Source: Paragordius varius (lineage: Eukaryota; Nematomorpha). From it: DNA of 64,000 nt. The position numbers and the translations under genes are program-made. Shown here one piece after another: positions 36,929 to 50,600 of the stretch. The notes below the pieces were generated by a model that was not told where the DNA came from, did not search any database, and saw nothing but the letters and a program-made list of their open reading frames with translations. The first letter of the stretch is position 1. Every line of letters begins with the position of its first letter. The stretch covers positions 1,984,001-2,048,000 of the forward strand of contig OZ176057.1 in the NCBI GenBank assembly GCA_964247055.1, written 5' to 3'.

Positions 36929-36976
36929 GAAGTCCGAAGGACTTCCTCGGGCTGCGTAGCAGCACGAGATTTACGC
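36929..36976 (+). repeat. Hairpin part of the double-hairpin GC element, inside hAT
   Basis: GAAGTCC-GAA-GGACTTC followed by a second hairpin with arms CTCGGGCTGC and GCAGCACGAG around GTA. The TTCGAG/telomere-like half is absent. Both stems are kept although loops and flanks differ from the copies in S. Confidence 0.8.
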
Positions 36977-38238
36977 TACTATTAATATAAAAAATATTAT
37001 ATTACCTTAATTTTCTGGAGTAAACGTATAAGCTACCGATTTGTGATATTAATTGGTCTTTTTGATAATGTTATAGGATTAGGAAGCAAAGTGTATAATC
37101 ATATGATATAAATTTGAAAAAAATAAATATTTTTTATTTAAAATAAAAAACTTTAATTTAAAATTGATACAGATTTTAAAGATAACTAATGATAAAAAAT
37201 TTAAACGGATAAAAAAATAAATTTTTTATAAAAAATTTAAATTTATTTAAAAAAATTTTTTTTTTATATAATCGTGAAAAAGCGGAACATTTCAAAAACA
37301 CAACGGGACGCGGGACAAAGTGTGAAAAGCGGGACGTCTGGTCACCTTACGCATTCATTACCCCATGCCCAAGCTTCATAAAACACTTTGGATGTTATTT
37401 TATCAATTTATAATTGAGTTTTTGATTTTGAATAAAATTAACACCGAAGATTCTATAAACTGAATAAAAGTCAGTTTTATAGTTCATTTTTCAGGATACA
37501 ACGTAGATTTTTTCAAATTACTAAATTAGACGAATTTCTGATTAATGTTACTACAAAATACAAATATGCTTCTAAAAATTACTACCTTGTATACGTGCAA
37601 CCTTTGATAAAAATATTTCAAAAATTTATAATCTTTTTACTGTCACAATAAAAATCCTGATATGTTTGTTTTTATATTATTAATTATTTCTGCTTAAAAT
37701 AAAATTTCTAACAAATCATATATTAATTCAATAACTTTAGTTCTCATTATTATATATATAAAAATTTCCCATTCATTATAAATTTGAGGTTGTTGCTTTT
37801 TCCATAAGTAATCACCATAATTGGACAATATAGACAGCTTTTAGGACACCGTACTAATTAATATATAATAATTGGGTAAGAATATAAATAAATATAATAG
37901 ATAGAATACCACTCCATGATCAACGATTATTAGTAATTTGGTTTTAAGAATATATTGACTTCCTATTTAAATATGTTTATTAATAAATTAAAGTGGAATC
38001 CAAATATAAAAAAATCACCTATGCAACATAAATATTTCATAATACCTAAAATATAAAAATTGATCGTATAAATAAGACCATTTTGTCTTGTCTAAAGTAG
38101 GAAAGTTTTGAGGAAGTATTTTAAATAATTATTGCCATAGAGTGTAAAAAATCTTTAAATTGATATTCGTTGCAAAAATGCCCTAAATGCAGAATATTTT
38201 TAACATAGGGAAACGAAATAATATGTATATATATATAC

Positions 38239-38393
38239 CCTCATAGCTATGGTCCCATTGTAATCTGGAACCACGACCCTTAAATATACCACTGATATTG
38301 GATCAAGAACTCCACCCGAACCTGATATGGCTGACCCTATGTCAGAGCCATCGACTGTGATTTCAAACGTATTTGTTGCGAAACCAGTTATAA
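38239..38393 (-). CDS. Internal exon of an unrecognised minus-strand gene (B copy 1)
   Basis: The counterpart of 9461-9618 with one codon fewer (VDGSDIGSAIS instead of VDGSDIIGSAIS) and one synonymous change (Gly GGT to GGG). Acceptor and donor are conserved. The flanking intron has a ~30-bp insertion near 38,450 relative to A, so the exon is better conserved than its surroundings. Confidence 0.6.
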
Positions 38394-38600
38394 CTATATA
38401 TGGAAAAAAATATTTATTTACAGTAATGCCCCCTTTATACAATCAATATACGCATTAATGTTGTTCACATTTTTTGACCAGTTGGTAAGGTTAAAAAAGA
38501 GAAAATGGTTGGAATACAATTATATCCTATCTTACGACGTCAATTAATTATACAGATAGCATTTGTACTATATTTACCAAGTGATCAACAATATGTGAAT

Positions 38601-41600
38601 TGATTAATTATATGCATACTGTAAATACAGTAAACATTTCTTCATAAACTTTTTAAAATAAAGCAAGTATGCATAAATAGATTATTTAGATTATCATATA
38701 TTTCTCCGATTTTTACTGAGAGGTCGTTGTTTTTTTTATGACAGGTGCACGAGTTCCACTCTATATGGTTTTTAGGTGGGTCAATATAAAAATCGCCGTA
38801 ATTTAAAGGGGAAGGAAAAAAAATCATGTTTGTGTATTAATTAATTTTATTGTGTCTGTCATACTCGCAAACTTTTTATCCAAATTTTAACGTATTGTTT
38901 TAGGGAACAATAAGAATTAAACCTAGAAAAGCAAGATTAAAACCCTTAATTATTGCTACAAAAAGATATGATATAAAACGACACAATTTTACATTATAAT
39001 TTGATTACTGACTATAAATTCTCACTTAATATAACAAAGTTAACAACCAGAAAATCAATTATAATTCTTAGTATTATACCCCATTTACAGTTTAATATAT
39101 ATAAATTTAAAACATACTATTGGCCCATCCTGCGAATAGGAGATATTCATTTCCACAATTTTTGAAGGAGTCTCCTAAATATAAAATACATTCTTTAATA
39201 TCCAAATTAATTATAAGTTTAAAAAATATTCTGGAATAGAACCAATAAATATATTTAAAATCTATAAAGCTACTTTTGGGTAATTAATTTATAAAAGATT
39301 ACGTTTGTTATTAAATTATAGATGTTAGGAATTTTAAAAAATGCAAGGAAATTATACATTTAAAAAGTAATCTAAAGCAAAAAAACTTAGAAAACTCAAT
39401 ATTAAAACAATCCGTTGGAGTCAATAACGACTTGCTAAAAATTTTGTCCAACTCTTAAATGTGCTTTATCCCAATCGTCGGATAAATTTTGTGATTAAAG
39501 ATGATGAATTATTATATATTAAAAAAACTTAATCATAACAATCTAAATAGTTTTTAATAAAACAATATTTTTTTATTGGGATTGCAAAGAGAATAGATGT
39601 GTGAAATGGTTAGCAAAAAACTCTAATTTTTTGTAAGAAATAAATTCTATCAAAAATATATTAATATACTTACTCCTTTGTATTATAAATCTCCTTCCAT
39701 AATAATATTAAATTTAAACATAAAAGGTTCATGTGATTTATATGAAGTTGTGATTTCCATGTGCAAAATTTAATTCAGCCAATTTTGCATACAATAAATA
39801 TTTATAATGAAATTTAGTTGCATAGTTTAAGCAATTCGGCCGTTTAAGAAGATAAAGATTGCATATAACTTTAAAATAACGTGGCCCGCTAAACCAAATA
39901 TTTTTTAAATAGAAAATTTTAAACTGTAGCTGGTGTTTCATAAGGTTCCAGCCGTATGTATTTAACGGCAGGATTTGACAAGAGTCAATATTAGTGATTA
40001 AAGTGATTTAAAGCGACTATGATCGTAATCAGAAATAAATTTATATGGGAAAGCTGTTTGGGAAAACAAATTTGAAGGCTTTGGGCCTTCTGCTCAATCG
40101 CAAAAATGGATGGGAACGTGAATGCAGGCAACAAACCAGTCATAGGAACGGAATGAAGGAGCTATTACGAGGTAATTGTATTTTTTAGGTTCATTGGAAA
40201 ACACTCTATGGACGTTCGTTCACTGACTGCGGAGATTTGGAAGGTTGCTACTCAAACAGGAGCCGTGGACAGATGAAGGTCGGACTTTGTCGATAGATGG
40301 GAGGCTGAACGGGAAATATTGTGCATTGGACTCTGGCCTTTGGGACGGAACTTGGTTGGCGAGAGCTACTCGACAAGATGCGCTGGGGAGAATGATCGCA
40401 CCATGGATCAAACAATAGTACTTGGATGGCGGCTTGAATGCACAACAAACTCTCATTATGGAGAGTTTTTGGGCCTGATGACTCTCTCTAATGGGAGGAA
40501 TAAATCCCACTTCACACGAGTGGGGAAAATCAGCTCTTATTATTTTGAGAGAGTTGTTTTCCTCACTCGTGTGTGAAGGAGGATTTATTTCTCCCATTAG
40601 AGAGAGAGTAAGGCCTCTAAGTCCAAAATTTAAATTTGAGCACTCTTACTCCCGGACGCTCAAAATAAAATTTTGGACTTAGAATATTTTTTAATTTTTT
40701 TTCTCGCCCTTTGGTGGGGGGGGGGGGTTAATATATATTTATTTATATTTTTTAATTTTTTTTATAAAAACATATTTATTCAAACATTATCGTCATTTAT
40801 TGAATTCATATATATAATTCATTAAATGTGATTGTTTCAGATTCATTCTTGTAAGTTAGTTTTGTTTCTTTTCTAGTTTAGTTATTTGTTCCATATTCAT
40901 GTGAGTTAGTTAGTCATTTTGATCTCTGTTAATTTGTTGTTTGTTTCTAATGTATAAAAAATGATAAAAAATAGTATTAGATTCGAGGTTAGATAATATT
41001 AGTAAAATTCAATTTGCGGTTTATTTACAATTCATGATTAATAAAAGTGAAAACAAAATTAATAAAACTCGAAACCCCACAAAACCCGGCCACAAAATCG
41101 TCTTGACATATCTTAAACGTCACGGTATAAAATTACATAATTATCCGGAAAAAGCCCAAATTAAGAGTTTTAAAACCGTCCTATAAAACAGAAGAAAATC
41201 TCTTTGAAACTATTCTACTTAAATTTTGCGGTTACTTAACAAATTAGCAGTTATTAACAAATGTATTTCCGTAATTAAAACCCAAGGAATAAGATACACA
41301 ACTTATTAAAAAAGAAAGAATTCCTTTACTTTCCCTAAGCCCAGCCCAAACAGGAAAGCCTTTAATTTCGATCAAACATCGCAAAGAGCATATCTGTGCA
41401 TCGAAAAATAATTTTAAATAATAAACAAAAAAATAAATCAAAATTTGCAAATTCAGAGACAAAGTTTGAAGGATAAAATTAAAAAGAAATGCGTGGGTCG
41501 CTTGCCTTCTTTAAGAGAATGAACCAACTCTCCCTCACCCTGGGCAACAATCTCGCTTGAAATATTTTAAACGTAGATCTAAACAAAATTTTAATCAAAC

Positions 41601-44600
41601 ACAGTATAAAATTAGCACTTTCAAACTATTTACTTTAAATATAAATTTTGCGGTTTCTATACAAAATAGCAGTTTATTAATTCCGTAACTAAAACACAAA
41701 ATTAGCCGTAAAATTGCAATTTTAGTACAAATCCATTAAAAATAAAGAATACTTTGATTTACATAAGCCCAGCCCATAAACTTGAAATCCTTTAATATTC
41801 TATTAATTAAACACAGCAATATAAATAGCATATGATCTTGTTAAAAAGTTTGCGGTCAAATAAAATTCAGATAATTTGATAAAATGATGTAAAATTAAAC
41901 AAAAAACAGAAATAGGAAAAAAGAATATCCTTCCTTAAAACAAAACAAAAGCTAAAAAATTCAGAGACAAAGATTTATTTTAAAAAGAAATGCGTGGGTC
42001 TCGGCCTGCTTCGCAGCCCGAGGAAGTCCTGCGGACTTCTTTAAGAAAATGAACCAACTCCAATCCCTTACCCTAACCCTAGCCCACAAACTCGAAAACC
42101 TTATTTAAACCTAGATCGATATTTTGCTCAAAAACCATAACAGCTTTAAAGGGCAAAATAGAGCTTTTATTAAAAAGAATTGTAGCATTTTTAAAAGAGA
42201 TTTTGCGGTTTTAAAAGAGTTTTTACGGTTCTTTTAAACTATCATTATTATTTTTTAAATGTAATCGTTGTTTATATAATAAATAATAAAAAAATAATAA
42301 TTGATTTATCAGAATGAAGACAGCTGTTTATTAAAAAATAATTTGTGTAAATCAACCGTTTTTTATAAAACAAGTAATTATTTAAAACAATCGATTAATT
42401 TAAAAAACTGATTATTGATAAAATCTGGTTAATTAAAACAAGTTATCAATATAAACAACTAATTGATTAATACAAATGTTTAATAAAAACAACTTGATAA
42501 CTTTCTAAAAAACTTACTGTTCAATTACAGCTGATTAAATAATACAACTATATAAAAACAATTGAATAATAAAAACAACTGATTAATTAAAATAAATGAT
42601 TAATAAAAACGAATGATTAATTAAAACAACTGATTTATAAAAGCTGATTAATTACAGCTGTCCAACTGATTAATAAAAAATGATTATTAAAAACAAATAA
42701 TTAATAAATACAACTGATTGATTACTAACACAACTGATTTATCTGAATAATAAGGAAAAAATAAAAAATATTCAGACAATTAGTTATTAACGCAAAAATT
42801 AAATAAAATATATACTTAAATAGTTTATTTGATATGGCAGAAATGAAGTGGATACTATATTGTTTCCTAAAATAAAATATAAAGTCAAATACTAAATCTT
42901 TAATCATTTAAAAAATATAAATATATTGAAGCTAGTTAATAATTATAACTATCTAATTAAAAAAACAGCTGATCAAGAAAAATGGTTAATTAAAATTTTT
43001 TTTAAAGTAGGTAAAAAAAGTGCTATTTTGCGGTAAAAATAAAGGAACAGTATAATATATCCTAAAAAAATAACTAATTTGTTTTAAATCAATTATCTTC
43101 TTTAATTAAAGAGCATTAAAATCGACTCATCAATTTTAATAAAAAATTAATTTATTTTAGAAAAAATGTAAAGATGGAAAATAGTAATAAAATCTGTTCT
43201 AAAATTTAATCTAAATATAATTACCGAATTAATCCATAATATTCAATTAAGCTTTTTCAATACACTTCGTTTCAGTTTCGGGCAGCTAATTACTTAAGCA
43301 ACACACTCTACAGTAAATTAAAGAAAAATGTAATAAATGATGATTGAATATTACGTTACGATATAAAATAAAAAATTTTTTACAAACCATAGATATTTAC
43401 AAATTTATATTCTATATATTGTACATTTTTAAAAAATTTCAACTATCTTTAGAATATCTCAAGCTAGCCAATTTTAAAACTAAAAACAATTGATTAATTA
43501 AAACTACTGATCAGATGATAAAGCTAATTATATAAAAACAGTTGATAATTTTAATAATGCATTTATAAACAATTTATAAAACAAAACAATTATTATCTAA
43601 AATATATAAATAATAATTCAAAACTGATTAACAAAATAAAAAATAATAATTACCCAATTCCGAAACATTCCAAGTATTTTCTACATCAGTTTTGTTGAGC
43701 AGTAGGCCAGTTCTGCGTACTTCTGTAAGACATCACACTCTAAACAAAAAAAATGGATGTTACAATATATTGAGATTAAAAATATAAATACGCTATTTAA
43801 AATGGCTAATTGGTTAAAATTATATAATTTATATAATAAAGGTGGCATATATTTGCAGAAAAACAATTTTGCGGTTCTTAAAAAAATTTGCCGTTTTTTA
43901 AAGAATTTTGAAGCTTTTTAGAGAGCTTTAGCGGTATTTAGACATTTTTAAGGCATGTTACAGATATTTAGCGGGTTTAATAAAATTTTAACAATTTTGA
44001 GAGAATTTCAGCGCATTATTTGATCTTAAAAGAATATTTACGCTTTTTAAACAATATTAGAGATTTTTAGCGGTTTTTAAAAAGTTTTAGCGGTTTTTAA
44101 AAAGTTTTAGCGGTTTTTAAAAAGTTTTAGCGGTTTTTGGAAAGTTTTGGTTTTTGGTTTAGCGTTTTTGGAAAATTTTATTTAGCGTTTTTGGAAAGTT
44201 TTAGCGTTTTTGGAAAGTTTTAGCGGTTTTTAGATATTTTTAGCGGTTTTTAGATATTTTTAGCGGTTTTTAGATAGTTTTAGCGGTTTTTAGATAGTTT
44301 TAGCGGTTTTTAGATAATGTGAGCGGTTATAAATTAGTTTTAGTGGTTTTTGGAAAGTTTTATCGGTTTTTAGAAAGTTTTAGCGGTTTTTAAAAAGTTT
44401 TATCGGTTTTTGGAAAGTTTTAGCAATTTTTAGAAAATTTCAAGCGCATTTTTTTAATTTAAAAGAAATTTTAGCAAAAAAGCGGTTTTTGGAAAGTTTT
44501 AGCGGTTTTTGAATTGTTTAACCGGTTTTTTGAACAGTAGGAAAAATAGACTTTTTAGATAGTTTTTAAAAAACAGCTTATTATTAAAAACAATTGATTA

Positions 44601-47600
44601 TTAAAAACAATTGATTATTAAAAACAATTGATTAATTAAAACAACTAATTAATTACAATTACTGATTAATTACAACAACTGATTAATAAAAACAACTCAT
44701 TTATTAAAACAACTGATTAATAAAAACAACTAATTAATAAAAACAACTCATTTATAAAAACAACTTATTAATAAAAACAACTGAGTATTAATTAAACTGA
44801 TTAATAAAAACAAATGATTAATAAAAACAACTAATTAATACACCAACTGATTAATTAAAACAACTGATTAATAAAAACAACTAATTAATAAAAACAACTA
44901 ATTAATACACCAACTGATTAATTAAAACAACTGATTAATTAAAACAACTGATTAATAAAAACAACTGATTAATAATAACAACTGATTAATTACAACAACT
45001 GATTAATTACAACAACTGATTAATTAAAAACTGATAAATAAAAAACAACTGATTAATTAAAAAACTGATAAATAAAAACAACTGATAAATAAAAACAACT
45101 GATTAATTAAAACAGCTGATTAATTTAATTAAAGAAAAAATACCTGATTAAAAGATTAAAGTAAACAACTGATTAATTAAAACAACTGATTAATCAAAAC
45201 AACTGATTAATTAAAACAACTGACTAATTAAAACAACTGACTAATTAAAACAACTGACTAATTAAAACATTAATTAAAACAACTGATTAATTAAAACAAC
45301 TATATGATAAACCATTAGCGTTATTTTAGAATAAAGGTTTGCGTTTCCAAAATAATAATTTAGCAACTTTTAAATATAAATTTAGCTATTTATTTAAATA
45401 AAAATAGGTATTTTTGAAAAGTTAGTGTTTAAAAAATCAGAGATATTTTAAAAGAAATTTGGAATTTAAAAAAGGTTTGCGGTTTTAAAGTAAAGGTTAT
45501 GGTTTATACATAATTTAGCGGTTTAGAAATTTTTGCGGTTTTTAAATGACTATTTTTTAATGATTTTATTTAGTATTTTTATTGTTTTTATTTAAATTTA
45601 TTATTTTGGAGATATTTTTTAAAATTTTTCAGAAATATTTAAAAAAGAGAGCATATTTTTAAAGTTTTTAGGGTATTTTATAGAAATTTAACCTTATTTT
45701 TTAGAATTTTTAGCGCATTTTAATGGAAATTTAACCTTATTTATAATTTTTAGCGTATTTTTTAGAATTTAACCTTATTTTTTAGAATTTTTAGGGTTTA
45801 ATGGAAATTTAACCTTATTTTTTTGAATTTTTAGCCTATTTTTTTGAATTTTTAGCTTATTTTTTTGAATTTTTAGCGTATTTTAATGGAAATTTAACCT
45901 TATTTTTAATTTTTTAGAATTTTTAGCGTATTTTAATGGAAATTTAACCTTATTTTTTTATAATTTTTAGCGTATTTTTTAGAATTTAACCTTATTTTTT
46001 AGAATTTTTAGCGTATATTAATGGAAATTGAACCTTGTTTTTTTTTAAATTTTTAGCATATTATTTAGAATTTTTAGCGCATTTTTTAGAATTTTTAGCG
46101 TATTTTAATGGAAATTTAGCCTTATTTTTTAGAATTTTTAGCGTATTTTTTACAATTTTTAGCGCATATTAATGGAAATTTAACCCTATTTTTTTATAAT
46201 TTTTAGCGTATTTTTTAGAATTTAACCTTATTTTTTAGAATTTTTAGCGTATATTAATGGAAATTGAACCTTGTTTTTTTTTAAATTTTTAGCATATTAT
46301 TTAGAATTTTTAGCGCATTTTTTAGAATTTTTAGCGTATTTTAATGGAAATTTAGCCTTATTTTTTAGAATTTTTAGCGTATTTTTTACAATTTTTAGCG
46401 CATATTAATGGAAATTTAACCCTATTTTCTTATTTTTTCCGTATTTAAATGGAAATTTAACCCTATTTTTTTATAATTTTTAGCGCATTTTTTATAATTT
46501 TTAGCGCATTTTTTAGAATTTTTAGCGCATTTTTTAGAATTTTTAGCGCATTTTTTAGAATTTTTAGCGCATTTTTTAGAATTTTTAGCGCATTTTTTAG
46601 AATTTTTAGCGTATTTTTTAGAATTTTTAGCGTATTTTTTAGAATTTTTAGCGTATTTTTTAGAATTTTTAGCGTATTTTTTAATAATTTTTAGCGTATT
46701 TTTTAGAATTTTTAGCGCATTTTTAAAATTTTTAGCGTATATTAATGGAAATTTAACCCTATTTTTTTAGAATTTTTAGCGCATTTTTTGGAATTTTTAG
46801 CGCATTTTTTAGAATTTTTAGCGCATTTTTTAGAATTTTTAGCGCATTTTTTAGAATTTTTAGCGCATTTTTTAGAATTTTTTCCGTATTTTAATGGAAA
46901 TTTAACATTATTTTTTTATAATTTTTAGCGTATTTTTTATAATTTTTAGCGCATTTTTTAGAATTTTTAGCGCATTTTTAGAATTTTTAGCGCATTTTTT
47001 AGAATTTTTAGCGTATTTTTAAAATTTTTAGCGTATTTTTTAGAATTTTTAACGTATATTAATAAAAATTTAACCCTATTTTTTTAGAATAGCGTATTTT
47101 TTAGAATTTTTAGCCTATTTTTTTGAATTTTTAGCTTATTTTTTTGAATTTTTAGCTTATTTTTTTGAATTTTTAGCGTATTTTAATGGAAATTTAACCT
47201 TATTTTTAATTTTTTAGAATTTTTAGGGTATTTTAATGGAAATTTTACCTTATTTTTTAGAATTTTTAGCGCATTTTTTATAATTTTTAGCGTATTTTAA
47301 TGGAAATTTAACCCTTTTTTAGCATATTATTTAGAATTTTTAGCGCATTTTTTAGAATTTTTAGCGTATTTTAATGGAAATTTAGCCTTATTTTTTAGAA
47401 TTTTTAGCGTATTTTTTACAATTTTTAGCGCATATTAATGGAAATTTAACCCTATTTTCTTATTTTTTCCGTATTTAAATGGAAATTTAACCCTATTTTT
47501 TTATAATTTTTAGCGTATTTTTTAGAATTTTTAGCGCATTTTTTAGAATTTTTAGCGCATTTTTTAGAATTTTTAGCGCATTTTTTAGAATTTTTTCCGT

Positions 47601-50600
47601 ATTTTAATGGAAATTTAACATTATTTTTTTTATAATTTTTAGCGTATTTTTTATAATTTTTAGCGCATTTTTTAGAATTTTTAGCGCATTTTTAGAATTT
47701 TTAGCGCATTTTTTAGAATTTTTAGCGTATTTTTAAAATTTTTAGCGTATTTTTTAGAATTTTTAACGTATATTAATAAAAATTTAACCCTATTTTTTTA
47801 GAATAGCGTATTTTTTAGAATTTTAGCGTATATTAATGGAAATTTAACCCTATTTTTTTAGAATTTCAAGCGCATTTTTTAGAATTGTTAGCGTATTTTT
47901 TATAATTTTTAGCGTATTTTTTAGAATTTAACTTATTTTTTAGAATTTAACCTTATTTTTTAGAATTTTAAGCGCATTTTTAGAATTTTTAACGTATATT
48001 AATGGAAATTTAACCCTATTTTTTAGAATATTAAGCGTATATTTTAGAATTTTTAGCGTATTTTTTACAATTTTTGGCGTATATTAATGGAAATTTAACC
48101 CTATTTTTTTATAATTTTTAGTGTATTTTTTAGAATTTAACCTTATTTTTTAGAATTTTAAGCGTATTTTTTAAAATTTTTTACGTTTTTTTTAATAATT
48201 TTTAGCGTATTTTTTAGAATTTAACCTTATTTTTTAGAATTTTTAGCGTATATTAATGGAAATTGAACCTTGTTTTTTTTTAAATTTTTAGCATATTATT
48301 TAGAATTTTTAGCGCATTTTTTAGAATTTTTAGCGCATTTTTTAGAATTTTTAGCGCATTTTTTAGAATTTTTAGCGTATTTTTTAGAAATTTTAGCGCA
48401 TTTTTTAGAATTTTTTCCGTATTTTAATGGAAATTTAACCCTATTTTTTTATAATTTTTAGAGTAATTTTTAGAATTTTTAGCGTATTTTTTAGAATTTT
48501 TAGCGCATTTTTTATAATTTTTAGCGCATTTTTATAATTTTTAGCGCATTTTTTAGAATTTTTTCCGTATTTTAATGGAAATTTAACCCTATTTTTTTAT
48601 AATTTTTAGCGTATTTTTTATAATTTTTAGCGCATTTTTTATAATTTTTAGCGCATTTTTTATAATTTTTAGCGCATTTTTTATAATTTTTAGCGCATTT
48701 TTTATAATTTTTAGCGCATTTTTTATAATTTTTAGCGCATTTTTTATAATTTTTAGCGCATTTTTATAATTTTTAGCGCATTTTTTAGAATTTTTAGCGT
48801 ATTTTTTAGAATTTTTAGCGTATTTTTCAGAATTTTTAGCGTATTTTTTAGAATTTAACCTTATTTTTTAGAATTTTTAGCGTATTTTTTAAAATTTTTA
48901 GCGTATATTAATGGAAATTTAACCCTATTTTTTTAGAATTTCAAGCGCATTTTTTAGAATTTTTAGCGCATTTTTTATAATTTTTAGCGCATTTTTTACA
49001 ATTTTTAGCGTATATCAATGGAAATTTAACCCTATTTTTTTATAATTTTTAGCGTATTTTTTAGAATTTAATCTTATTATTTTTAGCGTATTTTTTAGAA
49101 TTTAACCTTATTTTTTAGAATTTAATGGAAATTTAACCCTATTTTTTATAATGTTTAGCGTATTTTTTAGAATTTTTACCGTATATTAATAGAAATTTAA
49201 CTTTATTATTTAGAATTTTTAGCGTATTTTAATGGAAATTTAACCTTATTTTTTTGAATTTTTAGCTTATTTTTTAGAATTTTTAGCGTATTTTAATAGA
49301 AATTTAACCTTATTTTTTTGAATTTTTAGCTTATTTTTTAGAATTTTTAGCGTATTTCAATGGAAATTTAACCTTATTTTTTAGAATTTTTAGCGTATTT
49401 TTTAGAATTTAACCTTATTCTTTAGAATTTTTAGCGTATTTTTTACAATTTTTTACGTTTTTTTATAATTTTTAGCGTATTTTTTAGAATTTAACTTATT
49501 TTTTAGAATTTAACCTTATTTTTTAGAATTTTAAGCGCATTTTTAGAATTTTTAACGTATATTAATGGAAATTTAACCCTATTTTTTAGAATATTAAGCG
49601 TATATTTTAGAATTTTTAGCGTATTTTTTACAATTTTTGGCGTATATTAATGGAAATTTAACCCTATTTTTTTATAATTTTTAGTGTATTTTTTAGAATT
49701 TAACCTTATTTTTTAGAATTTTTAGCGTATTTTTTAAAATTTTTTACGTTTTTTTTTAATAATTTTTAGCGTATTTTTTAGAATTTAACCTTATTTTTTA
49801 GAATTTTTAGCGTATATTAATGGAAATTGAACCTTGTTTTTTTTTAAATTTTTAGCATATTATTTAGAATTTTTAGCGCATTTTTTAGAATTTTTAGCGC
49901 ATTTTTTAGAATTTTTAGCGTATTTTTTAGAAATTTTAGCGCATTTTTTAGAATTTTTTCCGTATTTTAATGGAAATTTAACCCTATTTTTTTATAATTT
50001 TTAGCGTATTTTTTAGAATTTTTAGAGTAATTTTTAGAATTTTTAGCGTATTTTTTAAAATTTTTAGCGCATTTTTTATAATTTTTAGCGCATTTTTTAG
50101 AATTTTTTCCGTATTTTAATGGAAATTTAACCCTATTTTTTTATAATTTTTAGCGCATTTTTTATAATTTTTAGCGCATTTTTTATAATTTTTAGCGCAT
50201 TTTTTATAATTTTTAGCGCATTTTTTATAATTTTTAGCGCATTTTTATAATTTTTAGCGCATTTTTTAGAATTTTTAGCGTATTTTTTAGAATTTTTAGC
50301 GTATTTTTCAGAATTTTTAGCGTATTTTTTAGAATTTAACCTTATTTTTTAGAATTTTTAGCGTATTTTTTAAAATTTTTAGCGTATATTAATGGAAATT
50401 TAACCCTATTTTTTTAGAATTTCAAGCGCATTTTTTAGAATTTTTAGCGCATTTTTTATAATTTTTAGCGCATTTTTTACAATTTTTAGCGTATATCAAT
50501 GGAAATTTAACCCTATTTTTTTATAATTTTTAGCGTATTTTTTAGAATTTAATCTTATTATTTTTAGCGTATTTTTTAGAATTTAACCTTATTTTTTAGA

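Larger units (their letters stand above)
34457..37349 (-). mobile_element. hAT-superfamily DNA transposon, ~2.9 kb, decayed
   Basis: Terminal inverted repeats TAAGGTGACCAGA (left) and TCTGGTCACCTTA (right), with GTCCCGC-type motifs just inside both ends, flanked by a perfect 8-bp target duplication CGCATTCA (34,449-34,456 and 37,350-37,357). The A version has a single ACGCATTAATTACC there, an empty site. The interior encodes a broken hAT transposase on the minus strand. An 11-base G run lies at about 34,506-34,516. A fragment of the double-hairpin GC element sits inside at 36,929-36,976. The element was inserted after A and B diverged. Confidence 0.95.
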
